A stretch of 34,897 nt of DNA. Origin: a virus. The stretch's first letter is position 1; each line of letters starts with the position of its first letter. The DNA lies in IMG/VR virus record IMGVR_UViG_3300045972_000076, positions 1 through 34,897 of that record. One strand, 5' to 3'. Below are positions 13,479-21,486 of this stretch, piece by piece. Below the pieces are notes generated by a model. The model had not been told where the DNA came from. It saw only the letters and a program-made list of their open reading frames with translations, and did no database searches. The position numbers and the translations under genes are program-made.

Positions 13479-14769
13479 CTTTGAACTTATGCCTTATCAA
13501 GAGGATTTCGTATTCGACACCGAACACGCCGAACAAGGCTTTACAGGTGGCTTCCGAACGGGCAAAAGTGTTGCCGCAGTACATAAAGCCATATACCTTA
13601 GCGCATTGCATACAGGAAAAGCAGGCGCACTATTATCGCCCACTTACGGAATGTCAAAGCGAAACCTATTGCCCATCTTTAGAAAAGTTAGAGACCAATA
13701 TAACCTCGCTATTAGCGGCCTATCAACAGCCAACCCAAGTTCTTTAGAAATTAAGTGGGGCAATAAGACTTCCACTATCTACTTAGATATTAGTGCAGAG
13801 AACCACGATCGATTGAACGGTGTGAGCCTCGCGTGGGCAGGATTGGATGAAGCCGATAAGTGTAATACGCCCGAAGTTGCAGAGTTAGCGTGGATGCAAA
13901 TGGGCTCACGTTTGAGCGATCCTATTAGTGGAGAGCAAGGTATTCGCTTTGCAACATCCACACCGGAGGGTTTCGGCTTTATGTATACCACGTTTGCGGA
14001 GAAGCAGGAAGACCATAAGAAACTTACAATGGTATCGATGCTCGAGAACTATATGTTACCCGAATCGTATGTTGAGAATCAGTTACGTAGCCTGCCTAAG
14101 CACCTGCATAAACCATACATTTTAGGCGAATTTACCAACATAAACAAGAACGTCGTATACGTTGAGTACAATCGTGATTTAAGCGATACTAAGTTGACTC
14201 TAAACGATATGAAACCGGGTGAAGTTTTACACGTAGGTATCGACTTTAACAACAACGGTATGAGTGCAGTGGGCTTTATTATCCGCGAGGGTAAGGCATA
14301 TGTTATCTATGAATGTATTGGATCAATGAATACTAAGGCATTAGCAACCAAGATGAAAGCCGACTTAGACGGTAAGAGTTTCGTATGTTATCCCGACCCT
14401 GCTTGCATCCAACAGAAGTCCTCTAGTGATAATACAGATTTGGTTATCTTAAGACAGTTTCAATTTAAGATACAATTAATGAATATTCATCCCGAAGTTC
14501 AAGATAGAGTTAATAGTGTTAATGCGAGATTTAACAATATTAAAGAAGAAAGACGATTATTTGTAAATAAAGCAGCTTGTCCATTAACAGTGAAAGCCTT
14601 ATTGCAACAAGTTTACGATAGTAGTGGTGTGCCGCAAAAGAAAACTAAGCTCGCAGGCACAGTTGCTACACAAGTGGATGGACCACTCGATGCCCTAGGT
14701 TATGCGGTGTTTACCCTTTGGCCACTACAGAACCAGCGAGCAAAGAAAATAACTATTCAAGGATTTTAA
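13465..14769 (+). CDS. terL: Terminase large subunit
   Basis: The protein has 434 residues: the packaging motor ATPase with a nuclease domain. Walker A is GGFRTGKS (28-35), Walker B is LAWAGLDEAD (about 122-131), and the RNase H-like nuclease begins at HVGIDFNNNGMSAV with Asp260. A late acidic residue lies in VDGPLDALGYAVF near the C-terminus. A likely coupling motif follows the Walker B (FATSTPEG, about 154-161). Length and order match phage terminases of the Terminase_6/GpA-like type. It acts at the capsid portal to pump and cut DNA concatemers. The next gene, the portal, starts two bases after the stop. Confidence 0.94.
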   Translation: MKAINFELMPYQEDFVFDTEHAEQGFTGGFRTGKSVAAVHKAIYLSALHTGKAGALLSPTYGMSKRNLLPIFRKVRDQYNLAISGLSTANPSSLEIKWGNKTSTIYLDISAENHDRLNGVSLAWAGLDEADKCNTPEVAELAWMQMGSRLSDPISGEQGIRFATSTPEGFGFMYTTFAEKQEDHKKLTMVSMLENYMLPESYVENQLRSLPKHLHKPYILGEFTNINKNVVYVEYNRDLSDTKLTLNDMKPGEVLHVGIDFNNNGMSAVGFIIREGKAYVIYECIGSMNTKALATKMKADLDGKSFVCYPDPACIQQKSSSDNTDLVILRQFQFKIQLMNIHPEVQDRVNSVNARFNNIKEERRLFVNKAACPLTVKALLQQVYDSSGVPQKKTKLAGTVATQVDGPLDALGYAVFTLWPLQNQRAKKITIQGF

Positions 14770-14771
14770 TT

Positions 14772-16058
14772 ATGGCAAAGAAAATAGACCCAAGCGTAGA
14801 ACACCCCGACTATCCCGAGTTGGAACGCAAGTATGATTTAACAGAAGATGCATTCGAAGGTGATGTATGCGAATTTGTTCCTAAACTTGTTAATCAATCA
14901 CAGAAAGAATATGAAGCATATGTGAGCCGTGCCGCATATTTTAATATGGTGGAACGAACTGTTACTGCACTAACCGGTGCTCTTACTAGAAAACCTTATG
15001 TACTAACAGGATATGATACTTTCCCCGAAAATGAATATGGTGATGGCACAACATTTATCCAAGCCTGTTACCGTGATATTCTATTAGGTTCGCGAGTTTC
15101 GTTACTTGTTGACGTATGTGAGGATGGTAGTTCGTGTATTATTCCTTATGACGCCGATGATGTTATTAATTGGTATGGTGATGGCACTAATATCGGCGAT
15201 TTTATTATGATCGAGGAAGAGACATTGGTACGCGACCCACAAAATCCATACTCACAGATCGAGGTTTGCACCTATCGTGAATTATATATTGACGAATCGG
15301 GGTTCTACGCCGTACGTGTTTGGAGCCAAACACAAAAGAACATCTGGATATCGAAAGATTTACCACCTATGCTTGTTAATGGTAACCGTATTAACTATAT
15401 TCCTCTTTGGTTTGTAACACAGTTTGATAATACTTGCGAGGTTTATAACCCACCTTTGTTTACACAGGCAAGTCTAAATATCCAACACTTTAGACAAGCA
15501 ACCGATTTAGCACATTATGCACACTTTATGGCATTACCTACATTTACTATTGTAGGTGATCTATTTACATATACAGACGACACAGGTAATCAGACACAAG
15601 CCCAAATTAAAATGGGTTCCACACAGGAAGCACTTCACCTTACACAAGGGTCAAGTGCTCAATACACAGAAGTAAGTGGTGCAAGTTTTGCAATGTTGCA
15701 GACAGAAATGAAAGCCACAGAAGATCGTATCTTTATTGCAGGATCTAGATTGTTATCCTCGAAGAAAGGAATCGAGTCTGCCGAAGCTCTACAACTTCGT
15801 AGCGGAAGTGAAAGTGCCGTATTAGACACAATGGTCCACGCATTTAGTTCAGCGTTAAACGCTGTATTAGAGTTGTGTGGACAAATAGATAACGTACCAA
15901 ATGCAAGCATTGAGTTGAACACCGACTTTACTGCTGCAACGTTAGATCCAGCAGTAACGAAGTCCTTATTAGAACTTTATACAGCCGGAACCATTACTTT
16001 AGACCAACTTTTAGGTCAATTGTATGCAGGTGAAGTGGTGGCACCACCCACCGTATGA
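14772..16058 (+). CDS. Portal protein, DUF4055-like
   Basis: The protein has 428 residues from ATG 14772, with AAGGA eight bases upstream; an in-frame TTG at 14718 lies in the terminase gene. It forms the dodecameric ring at one capsid vertex through which DNA passes. The N-terminus (HPDYPELERKYDLTEDAFEG, then EYEAYVSRAAYFNMVERTV and ALTRKPY) matches the DUF4055 type of portal. Later parts show the mixed alpha/beta and long helix expected of the wing and stem (about residues 300-380). It is placed between terminase and scaffold. The stop overlaps a GATAAATA motif. Confidence 0.88.
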   Translation: MAKKIDPSVEHPDYPELERKYDLTEDAFEGDVCEFVPKLVNQSQKEYEAYVSRAAYFNMVERTVTALTGALTRKPYVLTGYDTFPENEYGDGTTFIQACYRDILLGSRVSLLVDVCEDGSSCIIPYDADDVINWYGDGTNIGDFIMIEEETLVRDPQNPYSQIEVCTYRELYIDESGFYAVRVWSQTQKNIWISKDLPPMLVNGNRINYIPLWFVTQFDNTCEVYNPPLFTQASLNIQHFRQATDLAHYAHFMALPTFTIVGDLFTYTDDTGNQTQAQIKMGSTQEALHLTQGSSAQYTEVSGASFAMLQTEMKATEDRIFIAGSRLLSSKKGIESAEALQLRSGSESAVLDTMVHAFSSALNAVLELCGQIDNVPNASIELNTDFTAATLDPAVTKSLLELYTAGTITLDQLLGQLYAGEVVAPPTV

Positions 16059-16064
16059 TAAATA
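16057..16064 (+). promoter_or_regulatory. Late-promoter-like motif GATAAATA (copy 3), scaffold/capsid genes
   Basis: It overlaps the portal stop codon (TGATAAATA) and lies 36 bases before the scaffold start. No -35 box is apparent. Confidence 0.55.
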
Positions 16065-16092
16065 ACCAGTAACATATTACGGAGTAATATTG

Positions 16093-16806
16093 ATGTTAAA
16101 AATGATAGAACAAGCAGTTCCGGCGGGACTAGAGACTTATTATGAACCAACCGATAACGGTGCTTTCCGATTAAAGGTTGTTGACGCAGTTCCAGTAGCA
16201 GAAGTAGAAATACTCAAGCAAAAGAACAAAGAGTTTAGAGACAATAATATTGCTCTACTAAAAGACAATGAGAAGTATAAAGGCTTCTCGCAAGTATTTG
16301 GTAGTGAAAATGTTAGCGCCGATAAACTTCAGGAAAGAATTGATGCATTAGCGGCAGCGAGAGTTGGAAGTCTAACAGAAAATCTTAAGACGACTTACGA
16401 AACTAAAGTTAGTGAATTGAGCGACAAGTATTCAAAAGCAAGTGCCAAATTAGCGGACCTTACTTTAGGAAGCGAAGTCGTAAAGGCTGCAACTGATCAC
16501 GGCGTGATTACGTCTGCCTTAGAAGATGTATTGTTTAGAGCGAAGAATGCGTTCGACGTTACCGAGGAAGGTGTTGTTAAGTTCAAAGAAGAAAAGTTGG
16601 ACTCAACTGGTAAACCTTATACAGTAAGTGGTTGGATGCAGGAAGTCAAATCAAAAGCACCACATCTATTTGCACCATCTCAGGGAACTGGTGCGACGAA
16701 GCCAAAAGGATCGGGTGTTATACGTAATGAAAATCGTACAGCATTTGATAAGATTGCTTCGGGGCTTTCTCAATTACAAAGTGGGCCGTCCAAACGACTT
16801 ACTTAA
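16093..16806 (+). CDS. Capsid scaffolding protein
   Basis: The protein has 237 residues from ATG 16093, with GGAG eight bases upstream. It is strongly charged and predicted to be mostly coiled coil (about residues 40-125, for example KQKNKEFRDNNIALLKDNEK), with a short basic C-terminus (SGPSKRLT). This composition, low aromatic content and position directly before the major capsid gene fit an internal scaffold that guides procapsid assembly and then leaves. I see no serine-protease triad, so it is not obviously a maturation protease. Identity is by context and composition. Confidence 0.75.
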   Translation: MLKMIEQAVPAGLETYYEPTDNGAFRLKVVDAVPVAEVEILKQKNKEFRDNNIALLKDNEKYKGFSQVFGSENVSADKLQERIDALAAARVGSLTENLKTTYETKVSELSDKYSKASAKLADLTLGSEVVKAATDHGVITSALEDVLFRAKNAFDVTEEGVVKFKEEKLDSTGKPYTVSGWMQEVKSKAPHLFAPSQGTGATKPKGSGVIRNENRTAFDKIASGLSQLQSGPSKRLT

Positions 16807-16832
16807 TTTTATAACTTAAAGGAAATTTTAAA

Positions 16833-17741
16833 ATGGCATCATTTACACTTGCTGATAATAAGAACTTAGGTCTAGATGACCTACAAGCCGGCATTGCCGA
16901 AACAATCGTAACAGTAGCACCTGGTTTGGGTCTTATCCCATTCAATACAGTTGCTGGTAATGCATATGCATTCAACCGTGAAAAGACATTAGTTGACGGT
17001 CAATTGATCGCAGCTGACGGTACTATCACAGACAGTTCCGAAATGACAACAGATCTTATTCAGATCGCACTTAAGGGTATCAGTGGTCAAGCAGATATAG
17101 CCAACTTGCAATTACACCAACAAATTGGTGCTAATGCTGGTAACAACACATTGTCCTTACTTGTAGCATCCGCTGCAAAGGGCGTTGCTCGTAAGTATCA
17201 AGATATGCTTATCAATGGTACTACAGGTGCAAACGGTTGGGATGGTTTGGCTGCTATTATGGCATCCACAGCATTTGCTAACCAAGTTGAAGATGCTGCT
17301 AATGCTGCATTCTCGTTCGACTTGTTAGACAACGCATTAGCACGCAACGGTGTTCGTCCACAGTGGATTATGGGCAATGCTAAAGCAGAAAATGCTTTCA
17401 AGAAATTGCTACGTGCTGCTGGTGGTGTTACAATGACAGAATTGAATGGTGTTCAGTTCGTATCTTACGAAAACATTCCATTCATCCGTAACGATTATAT
17501 CGCTGCAGATAACGTTGGTGGCACTGCTGGTAACCAAACAAACATCTATACAGGTACTTGGGACGATGGTACTGCATCGGGTGGTTTAGCTGGTCTTACA
17601 ACTGCTGGATCTATGTTCCGCGTTGACCAGTTCGACAAGTTGGAAGGCAAAGACGCAACTCGCGTTCGTGTCGTAATGTACGGTGCTGCTGCTGCATTTA
17701 GTCCAGTACAAATGTCGGTTCTTAAGAACGTAACAGTCTAA
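16833..17741 (+). CDS. Major capsid protein (HK97 fold expected)
   Basis: The protein has 302 residues with a good ribosome site (AAGGAAA). It forms the icosahedral head. Seen: an N-terminal arm, a long helix region (NNTLSLLVASAAKGVARKYQ, about 105-124), then the P-domain-like part with WIMGNAKAENAFKKLLR, and a beta-rich end (FRVDQFDKLEGKD to FSPVQMSVL). This matches the pattern of small HK97-fold capsid proteins. Codons end in C more often than in neighbouring genes (many GGT, AAC, TTC), consistent with high expression. A GATAAATA motif and a hairpin follow the stop. Confidence 0.88.
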   Translation: MASFTLADNKNLGLDDLQAGIAETIVTVAPGLGLIPFNTVAGNAYAFNREKTLVDGQLIAADGTITDSSEMTTDLIQIALKGISGQADIANLQLHQQIGANAGNNTLSLLVASAAKGVARKYQDMLINGTTGANGWDGLAAIMASTAFANQVEDAANAAFSFDLLDNALARNGVRPQWIMGNAKAENAFKKLLRAAGGVTMTELNGVQFVSYENIPFIRNDYIAADNVGGTAGNQTNIYTGTWDDGTASGGLAGLTTAGSMFRVDQFDKLEGKDATRVRVVMYGAAAAFSPVQMSVLKNVTV

Positions 17742-17754
17742 GAAATTGTAGTTA

Positions 17755-17762
17755 GATAAATA
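17755..17762 (+). promoter_or_regulatory. Late-promoter-like motif GATAAATA (copy 4), connector genes
   Basis: It is 51 bases before the next start. Its last base is the first base of the hairpin stem at 17762-17784, so promoter-like and terminator-like elements are fused here. Confidence 0.5.
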
Positions 17763-17789
17763 AAGGGTACCTAGTGTACCCTTTATCCT
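17759..17789 (+). terminator. Hairpin terminator after the capsid gene
   Basis: AAAGGGTAC (17762-17770) pairs perfectly with GTACCCTTT (17776-17784) around CTAGT, followed by ATCCTTTTG. The stem is strong but the U-tract is broken by CC, so termination may be partial, which would leave capsid mRNA in excess over connector mRNA. Confidence 0.65.
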
Positions 17790-17805
17790 TTTGTGGAGTG
17801 TAATT

Positions 17806-18342
17806 ATGACAATAACAGTAGGCGTTGACACCTATATTTCTTTAGCAGATGCTAGATCCTACGCTACTGCAAACGGATTAACTTTACCAGCAAGTAATAC
17901 AGATGCAGAAAATGCATTAAAACAAGCAACTCAAACATTGGATCGGTTGTATGCAGGCAAATACTTAGGTATGAAAGCCACTATTGCACAAACTTTACAG
18001 TGGCCGCGTACATTCGCAGGTATGGTACCGCACGGTGTTGGTGAATGGCCATATATCTATGTAGATAGTGACGGTAATCCACGAGATTTTACCAACTTAC
18101 AACCCGAAACTGGATTTGCTGAAGTTGAATTAGCGGCATCTACCACAGCAGGTAGTAATCCATATGCACAGCCCAGTCCGAGAGTTAACTTCGATCGTAG
18201 TTTAGTCGGTAGTTTAGAGAAAGAAATTCGTACAACAGACGACAACTCATATAGAGTAGATCCGTTATTCAAAGTAAATGTTATTTTACGTCCAATACTT
18301 AAAAATACAACTGGATCTGTTCCAATCACTAGAGGTGCATAA
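17806..18342 (+). CDS. Head-tail adaptor-like protein (DnaT-like family)
   Basis: The protein has 178 residues from ATG 17806, with GTGGAG before it; an in-frame TTG at 17791 falls in the hairpin tail. The N-terminus (VGVDTYISLADARSYATANG, then ENALKQATQTLDRLY and LQWPRT) matches the DnaT-like family often annotated in phage head genes, which structurally are head-tail adaptors lying under the portal. The C-terminal part is polar with a beta-rich segment (YRVDPLFKVNVILRPIL). Its place as the first gene after the capsid fits adaptor 1. The DNA-binding name of the family is probably misleading here. Confidence 0.72.
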   Translation: MTITVGVDTYISLADARSYATANGLTLPASNTDAENALKQATQTLDRLYAGKYLGMKATIAQTLQWPRTFAGMVPHGVGEWPYIYVDSDGNPRDFTNLQPETGFAEVELAASTTAGSNPYAQPSPRVNFDRSLVGSLEKEIRTTDDNSYRVDPLFKVNVILRPILKNTTGSVPITRGA

Positions 18343-18734
18343 TGAACCTTAAAGATATGTTTCAACAATTAGCGACACAATTAATAAGTGATACGTTTGG
18401 ATCTGTTGCACAAACACTTATTATTAGACGTCCAGTATATGTGAGCTATGATGAAGAAACAGGTGCCCAAATTTCGTCACATAATGATTACACTGTTCAA
18501 GCAATTATTGGACCGTGGGTCGATGATAATAGAGGTTATGCTAATAACTCTAATTATATTCGTAGTGATGATCTTAGTGCTATTATTTCCAAACAAACAT
18601 TAGAGATTAATCCCGAGATGGACTTTGATATTGCAATAACAGCCGATGGAACAGAGTGGGCAATATTATTCTCCCAAGTTGATGAAGCAGAGGCAACATT
18701 AACTCTAAAATTATCCAAGGGGTTAGAGGATTAA
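18342..18734 (+). CDS. Head completion / head-closure protein, probable
   Basis: The protein has 130 residues, starting in the previous stop (TAATG). It is predicted to be largely beta: VYVSYDEETGAQISSHNDYT, then QTLEINPEMDFDI and EWAILFSQVDEAEATLTLKL. Size, beta content and place between the adaptor and the gp10-like protein match connector (stopper) proteins that plug the portal after packaging. No motif is decisive, so the call is by order and fold pattern. It is followed by another small gene after one base. Confidence 0.55.
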   Translation: MNLKDMFQQLATQLISDTFGSVAQTLIIRRPVYVSYDEETGAQISSHNDYTVQAIIGPWVDDNRGYANNSNYIRSDDLSAIISKQTLEINPEMDFDIAITADGTEWAILFSQVDEAEATLTLKLSKGLED

Positions 18735-18735
18735 T

Positions 18736-18954
18736 ATGCGTGAATTAATTACTATTCAACTTTTAAGACCGGATTTTGATGATATATCCGAAGAGATGAA
18801 AACTAAATTAATTGAGCAAATGGCAAAGAATATTGCCTACCAAATATATACACAAGAAAACTTAAGATTACTTAACGAGAATATGCAGTTCTGGCAACAA
18901 TATTTTCTTAAGTGGGAAGTAGAAGATACTGTAAGAAGGATGAATGGCGAGTAA
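18736..18954 (+). CDS. Small helical protein in the connector block
   Basis: The protein has 72 residues, mostly amphipathic helix (FDDISEEMKTKLIEQMAKNI, then LRLLNENMQFWQQYFLKWEV), acidic and without a membrane span. It lies one base after the preceding stop and overlaps the gp10-like gene by 11 bases, so it is co-expressed with connector genes. Function unknown; an assembly chaperone or minor connector is possible from position only. Confidence 0.6.
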   Translation: MRELITIQLLRPDFDDISEEMKTKLIEQMAKNIAYQIYTQENLRLLNENMQFWQQYFLKWEVEDTVRRMNGE

Positions 18955-19222
18955 CTTAGATCAGATTAACCAATCAATAAGAGATTGGGCGCTTAACTCA
19001 ACAAAGAAAATGCAGACTAATCTGTATGAAGGTATTCGTGCTGACACACCAGTTAAGACTGGTAGAGCACAAGCAGGTTGGGAGAGTATCGATATTGCTA
19101 AGTTAGGCGATACAGGCATAATTAAAAATGATGTAGAATATATTGGGTGGTTAGAGTTCGGTAGTGATACTGTAGCACCACATTCAATGGTTCGTACAAA
19201 TATTAAAAGGGTGGCAAAATAA
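18944..19222 (+). CDS. HK97 gp10-like tail completion protein
   Basis: The protein has 92 residues, with AAGGA before ATG 18944. It shows the gp10 signature: DTPVKTGRAQAGW (about 34-46), then NDVEYIGWLEFGSDTVAP (about 66-83) and MVRTNI near the end. Members of this family (HK97 gp10, lambda Z-like) prepare the tail end for joining to the head. It overlaps the tail terminator start (AATAATG), as usual in siphophages. At 92 residues it is shorter than many relatives, but the conserved core is complete. Confidence 0.82.
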   Translation: MASNLDQINQSIRDWALNSTKKMQTNLYEGIRADTPVKTGRAQAGWESIDIAKLGDTGIIKNDVEYIGWLEFGSDTVAPHSMVRTNIKRVAK

Positions 19223-19674
19223 TGTTAGACACAGCACAACCAGTAAGAAGTTTCAGTGAAGAACGAGAAGCAATCGAAACTCGCTTTGGAACTATGTTCG
19301 ATACATTTTTAACACCTGTCCAATATGGAAATGTTACAACTTTAAAGAAAGGTAATGTTTCTTTACCTACACCCTACAAAGGTGTACAATTTGTAAGATT
19401 ATCACTTATGGGTGGTAATTCTGTACAACAAGAAGTTGGTAGAAACATTACTACAATTAATGGAATTATCAATATCAATGTGTTTGTATCGCAAGATGTA
19501 GGCACCCAACCTGCAAGAGCATTGGTGGATCAAATCTTTCCAATATTCAATGCAGTAACATTTAACGGTATTCGCACTGGAACAGCCACAGTACGAGAAT
19601 TACCCCCTGTCAACGGCTGGTATCAAATGAATATTTCAATTCCGTACGTATGGTATTACTGTAATGTTGGATGA
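19222..19674 (+). CDS. Tail terminator protein, lambda gpU-like position
   Basis: The protein has 150 residues. It is expected to form a hexameric ring that stops tube growth and attaches to the head. The sequence shows an N-terminal helix (EEREAIETRFGTMFDTFL), strands (VQFVRLSLMGGNSVQQEVG, IINVFVSQDVG) and a C-terminal WYQMNISIPYVWYY, matching DUF4128/terminator-like proteins. It follows the gp10-like gene with a 1-base overlap and precedes the tube protein. A GATAAATA motif begins one base after its stop. Confidence 0.72.
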   Translation: MLDTAQPVRSFSEEREAIETRFGTMFDTFLTPVQYGNVTTLKKGNVSLPTPYKGVQFVRLSLMGGNSVQQEVGRNITTINGIININVFVSQDVGTQPARALVDQIFPIFNAVTFNGIRTGTATVRELPPVNGWYQMNISIPYVWYYCNVG

Positions 19675-19682
19675 GATAAATA
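19675..19682 (+). promoter_or_regulatory. Late-promoter-like motif GATAAATA (copy 5), tail tube gene
   Basis: It starts immediately after the tail terminator stop and lies 35 bases before the tail tube start. With the terminator at 20691-20729 it would give a separate tube-protein mRNA. Confidence 0.6.
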
Positions 19683-19709
19683 ACTAATAATAACCTGGAG
19701 TCTTAAACT

Positions 19710-20675
19710 ATGTCCTGTCAAAACTTTGCATCCACATCAGAAGGCACACTCGCATATGGCGTGCAAAGTGCGTGTGGCACTGTACAAACAACCTTAAAAG
19801 AATTACGTTTCGTAAGTGAAACAATCGGCTTAACTGCTGCTGTTACACAGTCAAATGAAATTCGCCCAAACCGTAACGTAGCCGATAGTATTCGTACTTC
19901 GACAAGTATCGGTGGCAATCTTAATATGGAACTTTCGTATGCAACATACAATGATTTCCTACAAGGATTGCTACAATCCGCAACTGCCCTAGATGGTGCA
20001 GGCACTGAAATCAAGAACGGAACTACTAAGAAGTATTTCACAATTGAGAAGAATACACCACTTGCTGATGGCACTGGTGAATACACTCAATTTATGGATA
20101 TGCAAGTTGGTGGTATGACACTTAACATTGCACAAGGTGCTGTTGTCGCTGGTGATTTTACTTTAATGGGTTCTGCCAATCCAACTAATAGTTCTACTTC
20201 GTTAGATACGGTTGGTGGATACACAGCAGCTAACGTAAATCCAGTATATAACTCTTTAGCAAACGTTTCTGCAGTTCTTATCGACGGAACTACAGCAGGT
20301 AACGTCGAATCGGTTGTGTTTACTGTTACAAATAACCTACGTGAACAACGTGCTATTGGATCTGTTGCACCAGCAGGGGTTGCATCCGGTTACTTCTCAG
20401 TATCTGGTACTGTTAAGATCTACTTTGCATCTAATACACTTTACAACAAGTTCTTAGCAGATCAGACATTCTCTTTATCTGTTACATTAGATGACTTGAC
20501 AGGTGCTACACACGGTAACCAATATACAATTCGTTTACCAAAATGCAAGTTTACTAACATCACAAAGAACATTACTGGTAACAACCAAGACGTATTGTTA
20601 GAAGGTGGTTTCTCTGCATTGTTAGATTCTACACTTAGTGGAACAATGGCTCTTTCCAGCCTAGCAGCAGTTTAA
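19710..20675 (+). CDS. Major tail tube protein
   Basis: The protein has 321 residues; stacked hexamers form the tail tube. The N-terminal segment reads GTLAYGVQSACGTVQTTLKE, then ETIGLTAAVTQSNEIRPNRN, typical of large phage tube proteins of the Phage_tube_2 type. The middle is beta-rich (YTQFMDMQVGGMTLNIAQGA) and the C-terminal half looks like a second repeat of the tube fold (SVSGTVKIYFASNTLYNKFL), consistent with a two-domain tube subunit or an added Ig-like domain. TGGAG precedes the start. It is a single-gene transcription unit between a GATAAATA motif and a strong terminator, fitting the need for many copies. Confidence 0.88.
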   Translation: MSCQNFASTSEGTLAYGVQSACGTVQTTLKELRFVSETIGLTAAVTQSNEIRPNRNVADSIRTSTSIGGNLNMELSYATYNDFLQGLLQSATALDGAGTEIKNGTTKKYFTIEKNTPLADGTGEYTQFMDMQVGGMTLNIAQGAVVAGDFTLMGSANPTNSSTSLDTVGGYTAANVNPVYNSLANVSAVLIDGTTAGNVESVVFTVTNNLREQRAIGSVAPAGVASGYFSVSGTVKIYFASNTLYNKFLADQTFSLSVTLDDLTGATHGNQYTIRLPKCKFTNITKNITGNNQDVLLEGGFSALLDSTLSGTMALSSLAAV

Positions 20676-20690
20676 TTCTTAAATAGAAAT

Positions 20691-20729
20691 ATAAAAGCCC
20701 TAGTTGCTAATATGCGCTAGGGCTTTTAT
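20691..20729 (+). terminator. Strong hairpin terminator after the tail tube gene
   Basis: ATAAAAGCCCTAG (20691-20703) pairs over 13 bp with CTAGGGCTTTTAT (20717-20729) around a 13-base loop; the T-run lies within the 3' arm. The near-perfect symmetry makes it likely to work in both directions. Confidence 0.88.
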
Positions 20730-20737
20730 TATGACTA

Positions 20738-20745
20738 GATAAATA
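20738..20745 (+). promoter_or_regulatory. Late-promoter-like motif GATAAATA (copy 6), tail chaperone/tape measure operon
   Basis: It lies 34 bases before the chaperone start and directly after a terminator. It shares TGACTAGATAAATA (20732-20745) with copy 2. Confidence 0.6.
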
Positions 20746-20771
20746 ACTGTAACTGAACAAGGAGATTTAAA

Positions 20772-21182
20772 ATGAACATTAACGAAATTTTTAAGAAGTA
20801 CGACCCAAAGAGCGAATGTGTTTGGAAAGAGTGGAATGGTGGTAAATTCTTTATCGCACCGCAAGGTAATAAGGCTCAACAAAAAGAAATGTTGAACCAA
20901 TTTACCCTACAAGAAGCAAACGACTTTGAAACTAAAGGTCCAATGGTATTTGGTGCAATGATGGCCGGTAAGGCACTTGAAAAGATTTACAATCTATATG
21001 CATCGACTATTATTTTTGATTGGGAATTAGAAGCCGATGATGGCAAGAAGATTCCTTTTAGTGTAAAGAAGTGTGCAGAACTAATGAGTGAGCACTTAGA
21101 TTTTGGTAATTGGGTGTTAGTTGCTGCACAGGAAGTTGCTGAAGAAAAATCTAAAAAAGAAGAAGAATTAGAAAAAAAATAA
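20772..21182 (+). CDS. Tail assembly chaperone, G-like part
   Basis: The protein has 136 residues. It is helical and acidic with a Lys/Glu-rich C-terminus (EEKSKKEEELEKK) ending on an A8 tract. In lambda-like tails protein G, and a frameshifted GT fusion, coat the tape measure during assembly. This gene lies directly before the tape measure with a second small frame in between, and its last codons GAA AAA AAA provide an A_AAA_AAA slippery site. The N-terminal half (NEIFKKYDPKSECVWKEWNG) fits chaperones that bind the tube or tape measure. There is little sequence conservation in this family, so order plus frameshift are the main evidence. Confidence 0.82.
   Translation: MNINEIFKKYDPKSECVWKEWNGGKFFIAPQGNKAQQKEMLNQFTLQEANDFETKGPMVFGAMMAGKALEKIYNLYASTIIFDWELEADDGKKIPFSVKKCAELMSEHLDFGNWVLVAAQEVAEEKSKKEEELEKK
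21172..21179 (+). promoter_or_regulatory. Programmed -1 frameshift site (A_AAA_AAA)
   Basis: Eight A residues occupy the last two sense codons before the TAA of the chaperone gene. Slipping back one base at 21179 reads ATA ATT GCC TAT..., with no stop before the T-like frame (ATG 21209), giving a fusion of about 236 residues. This is the usual G/GT arrangement. Confidence 0.8.
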
Positions 21183-21208
21183 TTGCCTATGTTCGGTGGG
21201 AGGCTAAG

Positions 21209-21481
21209 ATGACAAATGCAGGAAGTGAATTATTTAGAAAGAATAATCCTGCACCGGAAATTAGTTCTCCCATTAGATTATTTGTGCAAGCATTCTTTAC
21301 TTTAAGTTCGGAACGAAGCATAGGCCAAGGTGGTATAGGACTTATTCCATATTCTAAAATAGTTGAATACGGTGATTGGATTAATTATAGAGACATAACA
21401 CAGTTTCTAAGAGTTATCCAAAGAATAGATCAAACTTATGTAAGCGATTATTATAAGAATTTGGAACAAAATAGGAAGTAA
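21209..21481 (+). CDS. Tail assembly chaperone, T-like part (made by -1 frameshift)
   Basis: From its own ATG this is 90 residues, but the frame is open upstream to 21179 and adds IIAYVRWEAK when ribosomes slip on the A8 tract. The T part of lambda GT contacts the tube subunits. The sequence is mixed, with aromatic-rich segments (SPIRLFVQAFFTLSSERSIG, then YGDWINYRDITQFLRVIQ). A ribosome site GGGAGG (21198-21203) near ATG 21209 means some independent expression is also possible. It ends five bases before the tape measure. The WEAK-type entry and location support the T role; the family has no catalytic motif. Confidence 0.75.
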   Translation: MTNAGSELFRKNNPAPEISSPIRLFVQAFFTLSSERSIGQGGIGLIPYSKIVEYGDWINYRDITQFLRVIQRIDQTYVSDYYKNLEQNRK

Positions 21482-21486
21482 AGAAT

